Shown here: positions 19,361 to 28,081 of the stretch, piece after piece
Position numbering within the stretch: position 1 is the first letter of the stretch
Layout: each line of letters begins with the position of its first letter
Program-made: the position numbers and the translations under genes
Notes under the pieces: model-generated
The model's input: only the letters and a program-made list of their open reading frames with translations
What the model was told of the DNA's origin: nothing
Databases searched by the model: none
From: an uncultured Clostridia bacterium
GTDB lineage: Bacteria; Bacillota; Clostridia; TANB77; CAG-508
NCBI GenBank assembly: GCA_934183325.1
Contig: CAKPSH010000003.1
Location: 1 to 64,000, forward strand
Direction of reading: 5' to 3'
DNA: 64,000 bases

Positions 19361-19976
19361 AAAGAATTTATTTAAAATTTTAATTATAATAGTATTGATA
19401 TTAGTAATAGTAGGAATTTTTATAAAAATCAATTCAACTTTTGCAAAATATCGAACAGATGTAACAGCAGAGAAAACAGATGTTGATATAGCACTTTGGG
19501 CTGTTAATGAGGATTTATTGAGCAGTCCAGAGAAAATAATGCTATCTGATATATATCCAAGTAATAATTCTTATGAATATACATTTTCTATTAGTAATTA
19601 TGAAGGAAGACTATTTGCACAAACTGATTTAGAATATTATATAAAATGCAAGGCGTCAACGTATTTACCATTGGAATATAAATTCTTTATAAAGAATGAA
19701 AATGATCAATGGATAGAGTGCTATAAAGAAGAAACATTAAAATATAAAAGTCAACAGTATAATTCAAATACTTATGAAACATATTGGAAAGAAATTACTG
19801 TAATGAATAAAAAAGCAGATGATAAATTTTTAATAAAATGTAATGGAATGAATACTAATTATTTTAAAGTACAAGTTAAATTTCCAAAGCAATATAATAA
19901 GGAAGAATACGCAGATGTAGTTGATAGTATAGAAGTGGAATTAGCAGTTCAACAAGTTATAGATGAGTATAAGTAA
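19350..19976 (+). CDS. TasA/camelysin-like exported protein
   Basis: The ATG at 19350 is chosen because AGGAG lies just before it; an in-frame ATT start 21 bp upstream has no ribosome site. The 208-residue product has a membrane segment (about residues 8-26), then INSTFAKYRTDVTAEKTDVD, a typical SipW-type cleavage region, and a beta-rich domain with three Cys. The start overlaps the upstream signal peptidase gene by 11 bp, so the two are probably translated together. Likely a secreted matrix subunit dedicated to that peptidase; which peptidase cuts which substrate is inference. Confidence 0.75.
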   Translation: MVNKKNLFKILIIIVLILVIVGIFIKINSTFAKYRTDVTAEKTDVDIALWAVNEDLLSSPEKIMLSDIYPSNNSYEYTFSISNYEGRLFAQTDLEYYIKCKASTYLPLEYKFFIKNENDQWIECYKEETLKYKSQQYNSNTYETYWKEITVMNKKADDKFLIKCNGMNTNYFKVQVKFPKQYNKEEYADVVDSIEVELAVQQVIDEYK

Positions 19977-20027
19977 TAAAAAGTGACAGGAAGAAAGGAA
20001 ATTAGATAAAACTAATTGTAATAAAAT

Positions 20028-21059
20028 ATGAAAAATTTAATGGATAATTATATTGAATTCACTAAAAAAAATATAAACAAATATATGAAGTTAATATTTG
20101 GAAAGTATTATAATAAAGAAGTTATAGATGAATATTTAAGAACATATATAAATGCAAGATATTATAATATAGTGCATACTGATAAATCAGCAAGAGCTTT
20201 TTATGTGAGAATATTAAACGAACTAAACTATAAACAAGAAATCCTAGAGTATAAATTGAAGGAAGAAGAAATTGAGGCTGATGAAAGAATAATCAATTAT
20301 TCAAAAGAAGTGTTTGAATATATATTATTTTTTGATAATGTAAGGAATGTTGAAAATTTTAAAAAGATAAAAAGTTTAAAAGAAATTGTAAATAAGCTGG
20401 TAGAAATTAGAGAAAAAAAATTTAAAATAAAAAATACAGATGATTTTGCAGGAAAACTTTATCAAGAAATTGTAAATGATATGATTGAAAAAGAAGTGTT
20501 TTTAGATAATTTTGAAAGTGATGATTTTCAACTTGAGATAAGAAATAGTGAAGAGAGAGAGAATATATATTTTACAGAAATAAAAAGTAATTTTAAAATT
20601 AGTGAGATTTACAGTGAGTATGCAAAAAATAAAGTCTTAAATTCAGGAATTGTGGCTGAAGATAAATTACAAATAGAATATATTTTACTTAGTGTAATAG
20701 CTCTTAAAGATATTCTAAATGGAAATTTTGAGGATATTTATGTAGCTGAATTTTCAACTTCGCTATTTAATAAAATAAAAAAGGTAGAGACTATCTTAAG
20801 TCTAATTTCAAATCAGGCTCTTCAGGCTAAAATTAATGTAAATATCATGTATGAAGATTATATAGATAATTATCAATTGATTACATCATTAATAAAAAAA
20901 GGATATAATTTTTGTATTACACTAGATAACTCTATGAAAGAGGTAGAGGAGCTAGAAAAATTAAAAATATTTAATGCTGTTATTTTACCAAATAATTTAG
21001 AAATATATAAAAAAGTTAAAGAAAAGAAAAATATTTATACAAATATTATAGAAAAATAA
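20028..21059 (+). CDS. Unrecognised cytosolic protein; C-terminus faintly EAL-like
   Basis: A 343-residue, Lys/Glu/Asn-rich protein with no signal or membrane segment. The last 100 residues contain LITSLIKKGYNFCITLDNS followed by LEKLKIFNAVILPNN, which faintly recalls the end of an EAL phosphodiesterase barrel, but the catalytic residues are not apparent, so this is only a hint. The start is uncertain: the ATG at 20028 has a stop two codons upstream, and the nearest purine-rich site (AAGAAAGGAA) is about 28 nt away. It lies 52 bp after a TasA-like gene and 13 bp before the membrane ATPase, which suggests a cytosolic or regulatory part of the export locus. Confidence 0.65.
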   Translation: MKNLMDNYIEFTKKNINKYMKLIFGKYYNKEVIDEYLRTYINARYYNIVHTDKSARAFYVRILNELNYKQEILEYKLKEEEIEADERIINYSKEVFEYILFFDNVRNVENFKKIKSLKEIVNKLVEIREKKFKIKNTDDFAGKLYQEIVNDMIEKEVFLDNFESDDFQLEIRNSEERENIYFTEIKSNFKISEIYSEYAKNKVLNSGIVAEDKLQIEYILLSVIALKDILNGNFEDIYVAEFSTSLFNKIKKVETILSLISNQALQAKINVNIMYEDYIDNYQLITSLIKKGYNFCITLDNSMKEVEELEKLKIFNAVILPNNLEIYKKVKEKKNIYTNIIEK

Positions 21060-21072
21060 GAGAGGTATAAAC

Positions 21073-22632
21073 ATGGAAACATACGGAAGATTTTTATTTG
21101 AATTCTTAGATCAATTTTTTTCAGGATTTAAAAATGTTTTGATTGCAATATATGAAGGTTTAAAAAATACTTTTAACATACCAAAGTATTATAGCCTAAT
21201 AAAGCAATATCAAAATGATTTTCAAATATCAGAATGGTTTTTAACTGGACTTGCTATATTATCATTAGCAGCGATTATAGGTTTTGCCATTGCAATCATA
21301 ATGCTATTTCTAAAAAAACATATGAGATTAAGAAAAAAGATTATGAATCAAGAGGAACTATTACAAGAAATAGACAGTTTAAATAAAGAAGTAGAAACAT
21401 TAGTTGATGAAAAAATGAGAATTCTATCAATGCAAAATCCTGAATTAGGCATAGACTCAAAAGGATTTTCTGACATTGGAAAACCAGCAGGAGGAACAGA
21501 GGAAGAAGAAGAAGAGGAAGAGAGTAAGGAAGAAGAAAATGTTTCAAATCTAGACAGTAGATTTTCGAAGTTAACACTTGTTGATCAAGAATATGCCAAA
21601 TATAAACAAAAAGATTATAAAAATACATTTACATTGCCAGAATTTTGTCATGGATTTAGACATTTTGCTGCATCAAAATTAGGACTATATTATAGTGAAA
21701 AAATGATTAGATTATTCGTATCAGCGATAGCATCAACAAAGTTAGTTATCTTACAAGGTATTTCTGGTACAGGTAAAACATCTATATCTCTTGCCTGGGG
21801 TAAATATGTAAAACATCCTTCATGTGTTGCATCAGTACAGCCATCATGGAGAGACAGAACAGATATATTTGGATACTTAAATGAATTTACAAAGAAATTT
21901 AATGAAACAGACTTCTTAAGTTATTTGTATACAGCAGGATATACAGATGAAATTTATACAGTTATACTGGACGAGATGAACCTAGCACGTGTTGAGTACT
22001 ATTTCGCAGAAATGCTTTCTATTCTTGAAATGCATAATACAAGTGAATGGAAAATTGAAATTGTTCAAAGTTCTTGGCCTTCAGATCCAAAGAGATTAAT
22101 TGGAGGAAAATTACAAATACCACCAAATTGTTGGTACATAGGAACAATTAATAACGATGATTCAACATTTATGGTTACAGATAAGGTTTACGATAGAGCG
22201 ATGCCAATTGATATTAACGAAAAAGGTGTACCATTTAATTTTGAACAAACAGAGGCTTTGGATGTAAACTATTCATACCTAGATGGTATATTTAATAAAG
22301 CAATGGTTGATTATGCAATGTCTGATGAAACAAATCAAAAAATAGAAGAAATGGATGATTATACAATAAAGCATTTTAGAGTTGCATTCGGAAACCGTAT
22401 TGTTAAACACATGAGAAAGTTTGTACCTGTTTATGTTGCTTGTGGCGGAGATGAGATAGAAGCAGTTGATTATTTCATGGCTAAAAAGGTTTTAAGAAAA
22501 TTTGAATCTTTAAACTTAGCATTAATTAGAGATGAAATTGATGGATACATAGATTTCTTAGATAAACATTTTGGAAAAGGTAAAATGGCAGAATGTATAG
22601 AGTTTTTATTAAGACTTAAGAAAATGTCATAG
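21073..22632 (+). CDS. Membrane-anchored McrB-like AAA+ ATPase
   Basis: The 519-residue protein has a hydrophobic helix near residues 54-80, a predicted coiled coil (85-118), a run of nine Glu near 143 and then a AAA+ module. Walker A is GISGTGKT (229-236), Walker B is VILDEMN (297-303), sensor 1 is GTINND (357-362) and the Arg-finger region is KVYDRAMPI (371-379). DEMN with GTxNxDxS is the signature of the McrB branch (AAA_5). McrB proteins usually carry an N-terminal DNA-binding domain and work with the McrC nuclease. Here the N-terminus is a membrane anchor, no nuclease motif was seen nearby, and the neighbours are matrix proteins. An energy-providing role in assembly or export is a plausible inference. 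GAGAGG lies upstream of the ATG. Confidence 0.85.
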   Translation: METYGRFLFEFLDQFFSGFKNVLIAIYEGLKNTFNIPKYYSLIKQYQNDFQISEWFLTGLAILSLAAIIGFAIAIIMLFLKKHMRLRKKIMNQEELLQEIDSLNKEVETLVDEKMRILSMQNPELGIDSKGFSDIGKPAGGTEEEEEEEESKEEENVSNLDSRFSKLTLVDQEYAKYKQKDYKNTFTLPEFCHGFRHFAASKLGLYYSEKMIRLFVSAIASTKLVILQGISGTGKTSISLAWGKYVKHPSCVASVQPSWRDRTDIFGYLNEFTKKFNETDFLSYLYTAGYTDEIYTVILDEMNLARVEYYFAEMLSILEMHNTSEWKIEIVQSSWPSDPKRLIGGKLQIPPNCWYIGTINNDDSTFMVTDKVYDRAMPIDINEKGVPFNFEQTEALDVNYSYLDGIFNKAMVDYAMSDETNQKIEEMDDYTIKHFRVAFGNRIVKHMRKFVPVYVACGGDEIEAVDYFMAKKVLRKFESLNLALIRDEIDGYIDFLDKHFGKGKMAECIEFLLRLKKMS

Positions 22633-22649
22633 AATTTGGGGTTTTTATT

Positions 22650-23708
22650 ATGAATTTAGATGTTATAAAGTTAGTGGATACACAAAATACAAGAGATGAA
22701 GAATTTTTTTCAAAAATGGAATCAAACTTAAAGTTGGATATGAAGAAAAACAAAATAGTTTCAAATGAGGAGTGGTTGGATGAGGTAGAATTCACCATTC
22801 CTTATATAGAAAAAGCTTTGAGAAATCCAAATAAAAATATTGTTACAGAGGAAGAGATAATAAAAATAGAACTGATAAAAAAAGTATCTGTAGAAAGTAT
22901 AAAACATTTATCAAAACATACAAATTTTATTGACCAATATGATCAAAAAACAGGAGATGTTATACCAGCAAAAATTTTAAATGCATATAAGGAAGAAAGC
23001 TTTATAACTTATGAAAACAGATTTATATATACTTTAATAAAAATGATTGAAGACTTTATCTATTTAAGAACAAAAGCTGGAGAGCAAGAATTTAAAGGAA
23101 AAAATAAACAAACTGCTATGTATGAAGCAAAAACTAAACTTAGAAAAGAAAGAATTAAACTTAATTTTGAATATAGTTCAGAGTTAGCCGAGAGCTTAAA
23201 GAAAGATGAAAATTCTATGGTAAGAATAAAGCAACTACAAAATAGTTTAAAAATGTTAAAGGCAACTGAAATGTATCAATTATTAGATGGAAAAAAAGTA
23301 ACTTTAGTAAAAGCACCACTGAAAATGACAAATGTATTATTAAAAAATGTAAATTTTCAATATGCTGTAAAATTATGGAATTATCTTAGTGATCAGTTAG
23401 ATATGGAAGAAAAATCTATTACACAAAAGAGAAGTATTACAGACGAAGGACTTACAAAAAAATTGGTAGATGAAGATTTCTATTTGTGTTATTTAATATT
23501 CAATGTCTTAAATAAACAAGTTAAGGATGGAAATAATTCAAGAAGAACAGAATTAGATAGAAATGAAAAGGAAGATATTACAAATAAATTAATAGAAAAT
23601 ATAATTGAAATAAATCCAGAAATGGCAGAACAAGAACTTAAAAGACTTATTGTTGATAGATATGTAGTCTTAAAAAATAAAGAAGTTATATCATTAAAAC
23701 CATTATAA
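22650..23708 (+). CDS. DUF2357-like partner of the AAA+ ATPase (no nuclease motif seen)
   Basis: A 352-residue cytosolic, Lys/Glu-rich protein starting 17 bp after the McrB-like gene. The central segment SFITYENRFIYTLIKMIEDF matches the [TY]ENRF signature of DUF2357 proteins, which are commonly encoded next to McrB-like ATPases and often end in a PD-(D/E)XK nuclease. This product ends at VISLKPL with no convincing PD...ExK motif and is shorter than the nuclease-bearing versions. The ribosome site is weak (GGGG 9 nt before ATG), so translation is probably coupled to the ATPase gene. Likely an adaptor of the ATPase; family assignment is from the motif only. Confidence 0.65.
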   Translation: MNLDVIKLVDTQNTRDEEFFSKMESNLKLDMKKNKIVSNEEWLDEVEFTIPYIEKALRNPNKNIVTEEEIIKIELIKKVSVESIKHLSKHTNFIDQYDQKTGDVIPAKILNAYKEESFITYENRFIYTLIKMIEDFIYLRTKAGEQEFKGKNKQTAMYEAKTKLRKERIKLNFEYSSELAESLKKDENSMVRIKQLQNSLKMLKATEMYQLLDGKKVTLVKAPLKMTNVLLKNVNFQYAVKLWNYLSDQLDMEEKSITQKRSITDEGLTKKLVDEDFYLCYLIFNVLNKQVKDGNNSRRTELDRNEKEDITNKLIENIIEINPEMAEQELKRLIVDRYVVLKNKEVISLKPL

Positions 23709-23773
23709 AGAAAATTTAAGGAAAAAATCAATCAATATTTAACAAGAGTAAAGGAATTGAGGTTAAAATAAAA

Positions 23774-24358
23774 ATGAAATTTACAAAAGAATGTATAAAA
23801 ATTTTAAAAAAGATTGCTAAGATAATTGAAGTGATTTTAATTACAATAATAATTTTTATATCACTAATAATAATAATTCAAAGATTTTCTAACAATGAAA
23901 AGTCCTTTTTAGGATATAGAATATTTAGGGTTGAAACAGGAAGTATGGTACCTAAATATTTAGTTGGAGATGTAATTCTGGTAAAAGATCAAAAATTTGA
24001 GCAGTTAAAAATTGGAGATGACTTAACATATAATGGATTATCAGGAAATGTAGCTGGAAAAATAATAACTCACCAAATTATTGATATTGAAATTGTGAAT
24101 GGTAAAAAAATAATTCATACAAAAGGTATAGCAAATTCACAAGAGGATCCTGAAATATTTGAAGAACAAATAATAGGAAAAGTTATTACAAAAATGAACA
24201 TTTTAACTGTAATAACAAAATGTTTAAATAATAAATACATTTTTTATTTTCTGGGAATTGTACCTTTAACGATATATATTTTCTTCAGTGTTATTAGATA
24301 TAATAATAGAGTTGAAGAAAGAGTAAAAGAAAGGAATAAAAAATTTGATGAAAAGTAA
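23774..24358 (+). CDS. SipW-type signal peptidase I
   Basis: A 194-residue protein with an N-terminal membrane helix (about 12-38), RVETGSMVPKYLVGDVILVK with the nucleophilic Ser, KIITHQII with the catalytic-type His, HTKGIANSQEDPE, IIGKV and a C-terminal membrane helix near 155-175. The usual TKGDxN Asp is replaced by TKGIAN, with acidic residues four to five positions later. The intact paralogue at 27345 shares this HTKGxxN..EDPE variant, which may define a subgroup. The gene overlaps the next one by 11 bp, and the downstream TasA-like product is its likely substrate. Confidence 0.85.
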   Translation: MKFTKECIKILKKIAKIIEVILITIIIFISLIIIIQRFSNNEKSFLGYRIFRVETGSMVPKYLVGDVILVKDQKFEQLKIGDDLTYNGLSGNVAGKIITHQIIDIEIVNGKKIIHTKGIANSQEDPEIFEEQIIGKVITKMNILTVITKCLNNKYIFYFLGIVPLTIYIFFSVIRYNNRVEERVKERNKKFDEK

Positions 24359-24956
24359 AATAAAAATATTATATATATTATTACTCGTGTCAATAATAAT
24401 TACAACCTTTTCTATAAGAAGAACATACGCTAAATATCGTGAAAATATAAAGACAAACTTTCAGGCAACAATAAACCAATGGAGAATTTTAGTAAATGAA
24501 GAGGATATTAAAAAAAATAAAAATTTAACAGAATATTTAAATTTTTCATTTGATGAATCGAATAAAGATGTAGATGTAGGAGCTTTTGTACCAGGAAGTA
24601 TGGGGTATATTATTTTGGACCTAGATTATTCTAATGTAGGTGTAAATTTTATAATGGAAGTTACAATGAAGAAAACGGAAAATAATTTAAGCAATTTTAG
24701 AATATATGGATATAAAATTGATAACGGTGAAATTATTACTGAATCTAGTGAACAGGACTTAATTTATTTTAAATATACTGGTGATGAATGTTATTTTAGA
24801 GAAAAAGTTAGTATCTACACTTCAGAAAACTACAAGCAAAAAGTGACTTTATATTTTAAATGGATAGAGAGTGGAAATAATTCTGAAGATACAGCTATGC
24901 AAGGTAAAAATATTAAATATAAAACTACAGTAACATTTACTCAAAATAATAGTTAG
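24348..24956 (+). CDS. TasA/camelysin-like exported protein
   Basis: The ATG at 24348 is preferred over an in-frame TTG one codon earlier; AAGGAA lies about 11 nt upstream. The 202-residue product has a membrane segment (about residues 4-22), then RRTYAKYRENIKTNF, a SipW-type cleavage region, and a beta-rich domain containing FVPGSMGYIILDLDYSNVG, similar to the IAPGRQMYFEIVLDP strand of the protein at 18170. It overlaps the SipW-type gene by 11 bp. It is probably a secreted fibre-like subunit of the same family as those at 18170 and 19350. Confidence 0.8.
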   Translation: MKSKIKILYILLLVSIIITTFSIRRTYAKYRENIKTNFQATINQWRILVNEEDIKKNKNLTEYLNFSFDESNKDVDVGAFVPGSMGYIILDLDYSNVGVNFIMEVTMKKTENNLSNFRIYGYKIDNGEIITESSEQDLIYFKYTGDECYFREKVSIYTSENYKQKVTLYFKWIESGNNSEDTAMQGKNIKYKTTVTFTQNNS

Positions 24957-24965
24957 GAGGAAATC

Positions 24966-25103
24966 ATGGAATTAAAAGATGTAAAGATTGGAAGATTAAA
25001 TGATGACGAATTATTGTCTGTACAATATCAAAATGAGGCTTTTTTGAAATTTTTAGATAGTGAACTTGTAAGTGCTAAGAAATTGGAGGAAGAAAAATCA
25101 TGA
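24966..25103 (+). CDS. 45-residue small protein, translationally coupled to the next gene
   Basis: A short ORF (MELKDVKIGRLNDDELLSVQ, ending KKLEEEKS) has a perfect AGGAGG site at 24955-24960, 5 nt before its ATG; the site overlaps the upstream stop. Its TGA (25101-25103) overlaps the ATG of the next gene (25100-25102) in an ATGA junction, which is typical of coupled translation. The product is acidic, probably helical and cytosolic, with no known motif. It may be an adaptor peptide for the coiled-coil protein that follows. Coding is supported by the ribosome site and the junction rather than by homology. Confidence 0.7.
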   Translation: MELKDVKIGRLNDDELLSVQYQNEAFLKFLDSELVSAKKLEEEKS

Positions 25104-26698
25104 GTGATTTAGTAAAAAGTATTGAAAAACAAATTGAAGTAGACAAAGAGTTAATAAATGTTTTGCCAAAAGCAGAAATAAAACAAATTACAAAACTAAT
25201 TGAAGAAATAAAAAAAATGCAAGACAAATATGAACAGTTTAATAAGAGTTTGTTAAAAGAAATTAATACCAGATATAAAAAATATATGAGCGTTGAAAAA
25301 AATCCACAAATAGATATTTACGAGCAAGAAATAAAAAAACTAAATCAATCAGTTGATATAGTAGATAATAGAACTGCATTTCAAAAATTAGATATGGACA
25401 AATTAGTATATAATATAAATGGTTATTATAAGAAAAGTTTAAGTTCAATTAATATTGAAATAATAGAATGGATTAAGAGATTTGAAAGTATAGGAATAAG
25501 AATTAGTGGAAAAGATTTTACAATAAGTGAATTTGCTAATGAATATATGACTGTTTTGATTGAAGAAAGTAGAAATGGTGTAATAGATTCTGATAAAGTA
25601 AAAGATACGTTTGAGAAAATATATTGGAAATGTCCAGAACTAATTTCACAAATATATGTAAATATAAGAATGATATATGAAATTTACCAATCAGAAATTG
25701 AAAAATATTTTAAAAATATTATAGTACAAAAAAACGAAAACGAAGAAAATCTTGAAAATGAAAAGAAAAAAATAATAAAAAAGAAAAAGAGATTACAAAA
25801 AATAGATGGTAATTTGATATTAAATGATTTCTTCAGAGGAGAACTAAATATAAATGAATATAAAAGCGAAAACTATTTAAAAACATATCAAGAATTAGTT
25901 TCAACAAATTTAGAACAAATGTCAAAAGAAGAAAAAAATGAATTAGATCAAAACATGGAAAAACTATATGATAATATTTTAGAGTATCAAATTTATTTAC
26001 AATTCAAATTTTTAAATGATGAAATTCTAAAGATTAGAAATGAAGAAATTGCCAAAAGAGAACAAGAAGAAAAAGAAAAGAAAAAGAAATCAAAATCAGA
26101 GGTTGAATTATTAAATCAAGACATAAAAAAACAAATAACTGAAATATTAAAGATGAATACATTAATAGAAAAAATGAATAAGAAAAAGGTTGACGAACAG
26201 AAAAAAGAAGAAGTGGTATTGAAAAGAAATAAACAGATTATTGATGTAAAAAATCTATATATTAAATTAGATGAAAATATGTTTAAAGAGGAAATAGTTC
26301 AAAAGATATTTGATACCTCAAGTATTCTTGAAGTATTAAGGTTTGCTAGCTATAATTTTGGATTTTTAGCGAAAAGCTTTATAAAAAAAGAAGTTGAAAT
26401 TACAGATGATGAAATAAAGAGAAAAATTGAAGAATTAAGAGAAATTCTAAAAAATACATCGTTTGATGTTATAAATAATATCTGTATAGGTGATGATAGA
26501 CCTGTTAGCATAACAATAAAAGATAGGTATAAACTTTTCGGAATAAAATTACAAAAAGATGATTTTAAGGAAGATAATATTGAAGATGTTACAAAAAGAT
26601 TAAAAATGATTAATACATATAATAATATTAACGATAGTGTTTATTCTATAGACAATATAAATTATATTCTTAAGGTAAGAGAAATGCAAAAGAAATAA
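25100..26698 (+). CDS. Large cytosolic coiled-coil protein of unknown function
   Basis: A 532-residue protein, very rich in Lys, Glu, Ile and Asn, with no signal peptide or membrane helix. Heptad-like stretches appear near residues 24-60, 208-240 (NEENLENEKKKIIKKKKRLQ) and 310-390 (RNEEIAKREQEEKEKKKKSK). GGAGG precedes the ATG, and the start overlaps the 45-residue ORF by four bases. It lies 10 bp upstream of a broken SipW gene. No family was recognised. Its place among ATPase, DUF2357-like and peptidase genes suggests a cytoplasmic scaffold for the same process, which is inference. Confidence 0.8.
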   Translation: MSDLVKSIEKQIEVDKELINVLPKAEIKQITKLIEEIKKMQDKYEQFNKSLLKEINTRYKKYMSVEKNPQIDIYEQEIKKLNQSVDIVDNRTAFQKLDMDKLVYNINGYYKKSLSSINIEIIEWIKRFESIGIRISGKDFTISEFANEYMTVLIEESRNGVIDSDKVKDTFEKIYWKCPELISQIYVNIRMIYEIYQSEIEKYFKNIIVQKNENEENLENEKKKIIKKKKRLQKIDGNLILNDFFRGELNINEYKSENYLKTYQELVSTNLEQMSKEEKNELDQNMEKLYDNILEYQIYLQFKFLNDEILKIRNEEIAKREQEEKEKKKKSKSEVELLNQDIKKQITEILKMNTLIEKMNKKKVDEQKKEEVVLKRNKQIIDVKNLYIKLDENMFKEEIVQKIFDTSSILEVLRFASYNFGFLAKSFIKKEVEITDDEIKRKIEELREILKNTSFDVINNICIGDDRPVSITIKDRYKLFGIKLQKDDFKEDNIEDVTKRLKMINTYNNINDSVYSIDNINYILKVREMQKK

Positions 26699-26708
26699 AG
26701 GTGATGTA

Positions 26709-27324
26709 ATGAAATATGATGTAGAAGAAATTTCTAATAAAATAAGGAAGAAAAATATTGCAAAAAAAATAATTAAAGATATAATATATATTGATCTTAT
26801 ATTTATTTTTGCAGTTAATATTATTTTGTTACATCAGAGTATATTTCAAAAAGATGAAAATAAAATTTTTGCAAATATTTATATGTTTAATATTGTATCA
26901 CGGAAGCATGAAACCTACATTAAATGAGCAAGATGTTGTAATTGTAAAAGGATGTAAAAGTGATGAATTAAAATTAGGTGATATAATTACATTTAATAGA
27001 CAGGAAGAAATAATATCACATAGAATAATAGATATCTTTAAAGAAGAAAATAAATTGAAAATAAAAACCAAAGGAGATAACAATGAAATTGAAGATAATT
27101 TTATTCTTGAAGAAGAAGATATTATAGGTAAAGTTTGCTTTAAGTTAAAAGGAATTGGAAAATTAGTTACATTTATCCAAAATGGAAAAGGATTTTTTAG
27201 TTCTATTGCAATAATTACAATTATATTTATTATGATTAGTATGAATGATAATAGAAAAAATAATAGAAAAGTAAAAAGAAAAAAATACGAAATCAAAAGA
27301 TTAAGAGATAATTATAGTTTATAG
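26709..27324 (+). pseudogene. SipW-type signal peptidase gene broken by a one-base insertion
   Basis: Read from the ATG at 26709 (AAAGGTGAT just upstream), the frame gives 64 residues ending IYMFNIVS, where SGSMKP should follow. An extra C at 26901 shifts the frame. Omitting it restores VSGSMKPTLNEQDVVIVKG, ISHRII, TKGDNN, IIGKV and a C-terminal helix, about 204 residues in all. As it stands, the first frame stops at 26927 and the rest lies in the other frame to 27324. That second frame's own possible start (TTG at 26791) lacks a ribosome site. The catalytic core beyond the break is otherwise well preserved, so this is either a recent mutation or a sequencing/assembly error. Confidence 0.8.
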
Positions 27325-27344
27325 AAAGAAAAAGGAAAAGGGAA

Positions 27345-28064
27345 ATGGAAAGAAAATATCCAAATTTAGGAAAAAATATTTTAAAAATATTTTTAAAAAT
27401 AATGCAAATACTAATAATTATATGTTGTATATTATTTATTTTAGTTGTATTTATGCAGAGAATAACGAATAGTAATGGATCTTTGGGTGGATACAGAATA
27501 TTTACAGTAATAACAGGAAGTATGCTTCCAAGGTATGAAATTGGTGATGTAGTAATTTGTAAAGAAGTAGATTTGAGTACTATAAAGCAAGGGGATGCAA
27601 TTGTTTATAAAGGTAGAAATGGCGAACTTGCAGGAAAAATTATCATGCACGAAGTTGTAAATGTTAATGTAGATAACAATGGAAGAATAACTTTTCATAC
27701 AAAAGGAACTAATAATGAAGAAGAGGATCCAGAGGTAAAAGGTGAACAAGTATATGGTTTGGTAGTGATAAAGTCAAAACTACTATCTGTTTTATATGCT
27801 TTAGCAACTAATGTCTATGCATCATTTGTAATTATTTTAATTTTAGTTGGAAATGTATTCTTTCAATTTAAAAATGACAAAAAAGAAATGATAAAAAGAG
27901 ATACAGGTGACATAATAGAAGCTGAGAAAAAAGATAAACTTGAAATAACAAATGACGAAGATTCAGAAAATGGAGAAGAGGAAGAAGCAGTAAATAATCA
28001 GATTATTAGTGGAATAAAAAAAGAAGAAAACGAGGAAGAAAAAGAAAAGAAAAATAAAACATAA
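27345..28064 (+). CDS. SipW-type signal peptidase I with long acidic tail
   Basis: A 239-residue protein with an N-terminal membrane helix (about 15-38), FTVITGSMLPRYEIGDVVICK with the nucleophilic Ser, KIIMHEVV with the His, HTKGTNNEEEDPEVKGEQ, a second membrane helix (about 150-168) and a charged Glu/Lys-rich cytosolic tail of about 70 residues that the other paralogues lack. GGGAA is close to the ATG. Closest in motif pattern to the enzyme at 23774. It lies directly before three AWFS-type exported proteins, which may be its substrates. The tail could dock a cytosolic partner such as the ATPase; that is speculative. Confidence 0.85.
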   Translation: MERKYPNLGKNILKIFLKIMQILIIICCILFILVVFMQRITNSNGSLGGYRIFTVITGSMLPRYEIGDVVICKEVDLSTIKQGDAIVYKGRNGELAGKIIMHEVVNVNVDNNGRITFHTKGTNNEEEDPEVKGEQVYGLVVIKSKLLSVLYALATNVYASFVIILILVGNVFFQFKNDKKEMIKRDTGDIIEAEKKDKLEITNDEDSENGEEEEAVNNQIISGIKKEENEEEKEKKNKT

Positions 28065-28081
28065 GAAAAAGAGGATATTTT

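Noticed and set aside
21073..23708. McrBC restriction system
   Set aside because: No DNA-binding N-terminus, no nuclease motif found, and the neighbours are envelope proteins.
26880..26930. Programmed frameshift to make the SipW protein
   Set aside because: No slippery heptamer, no internal ribosome-like site at proper spacing and no downstream structure was seen.
26791..27324. An independent SipW gene starting at TTG 26791
   Set aside because: No ribosome site, and the first residues do not resemble a leader; the upstream frame supplies the missing N-terminus when one base is removed.
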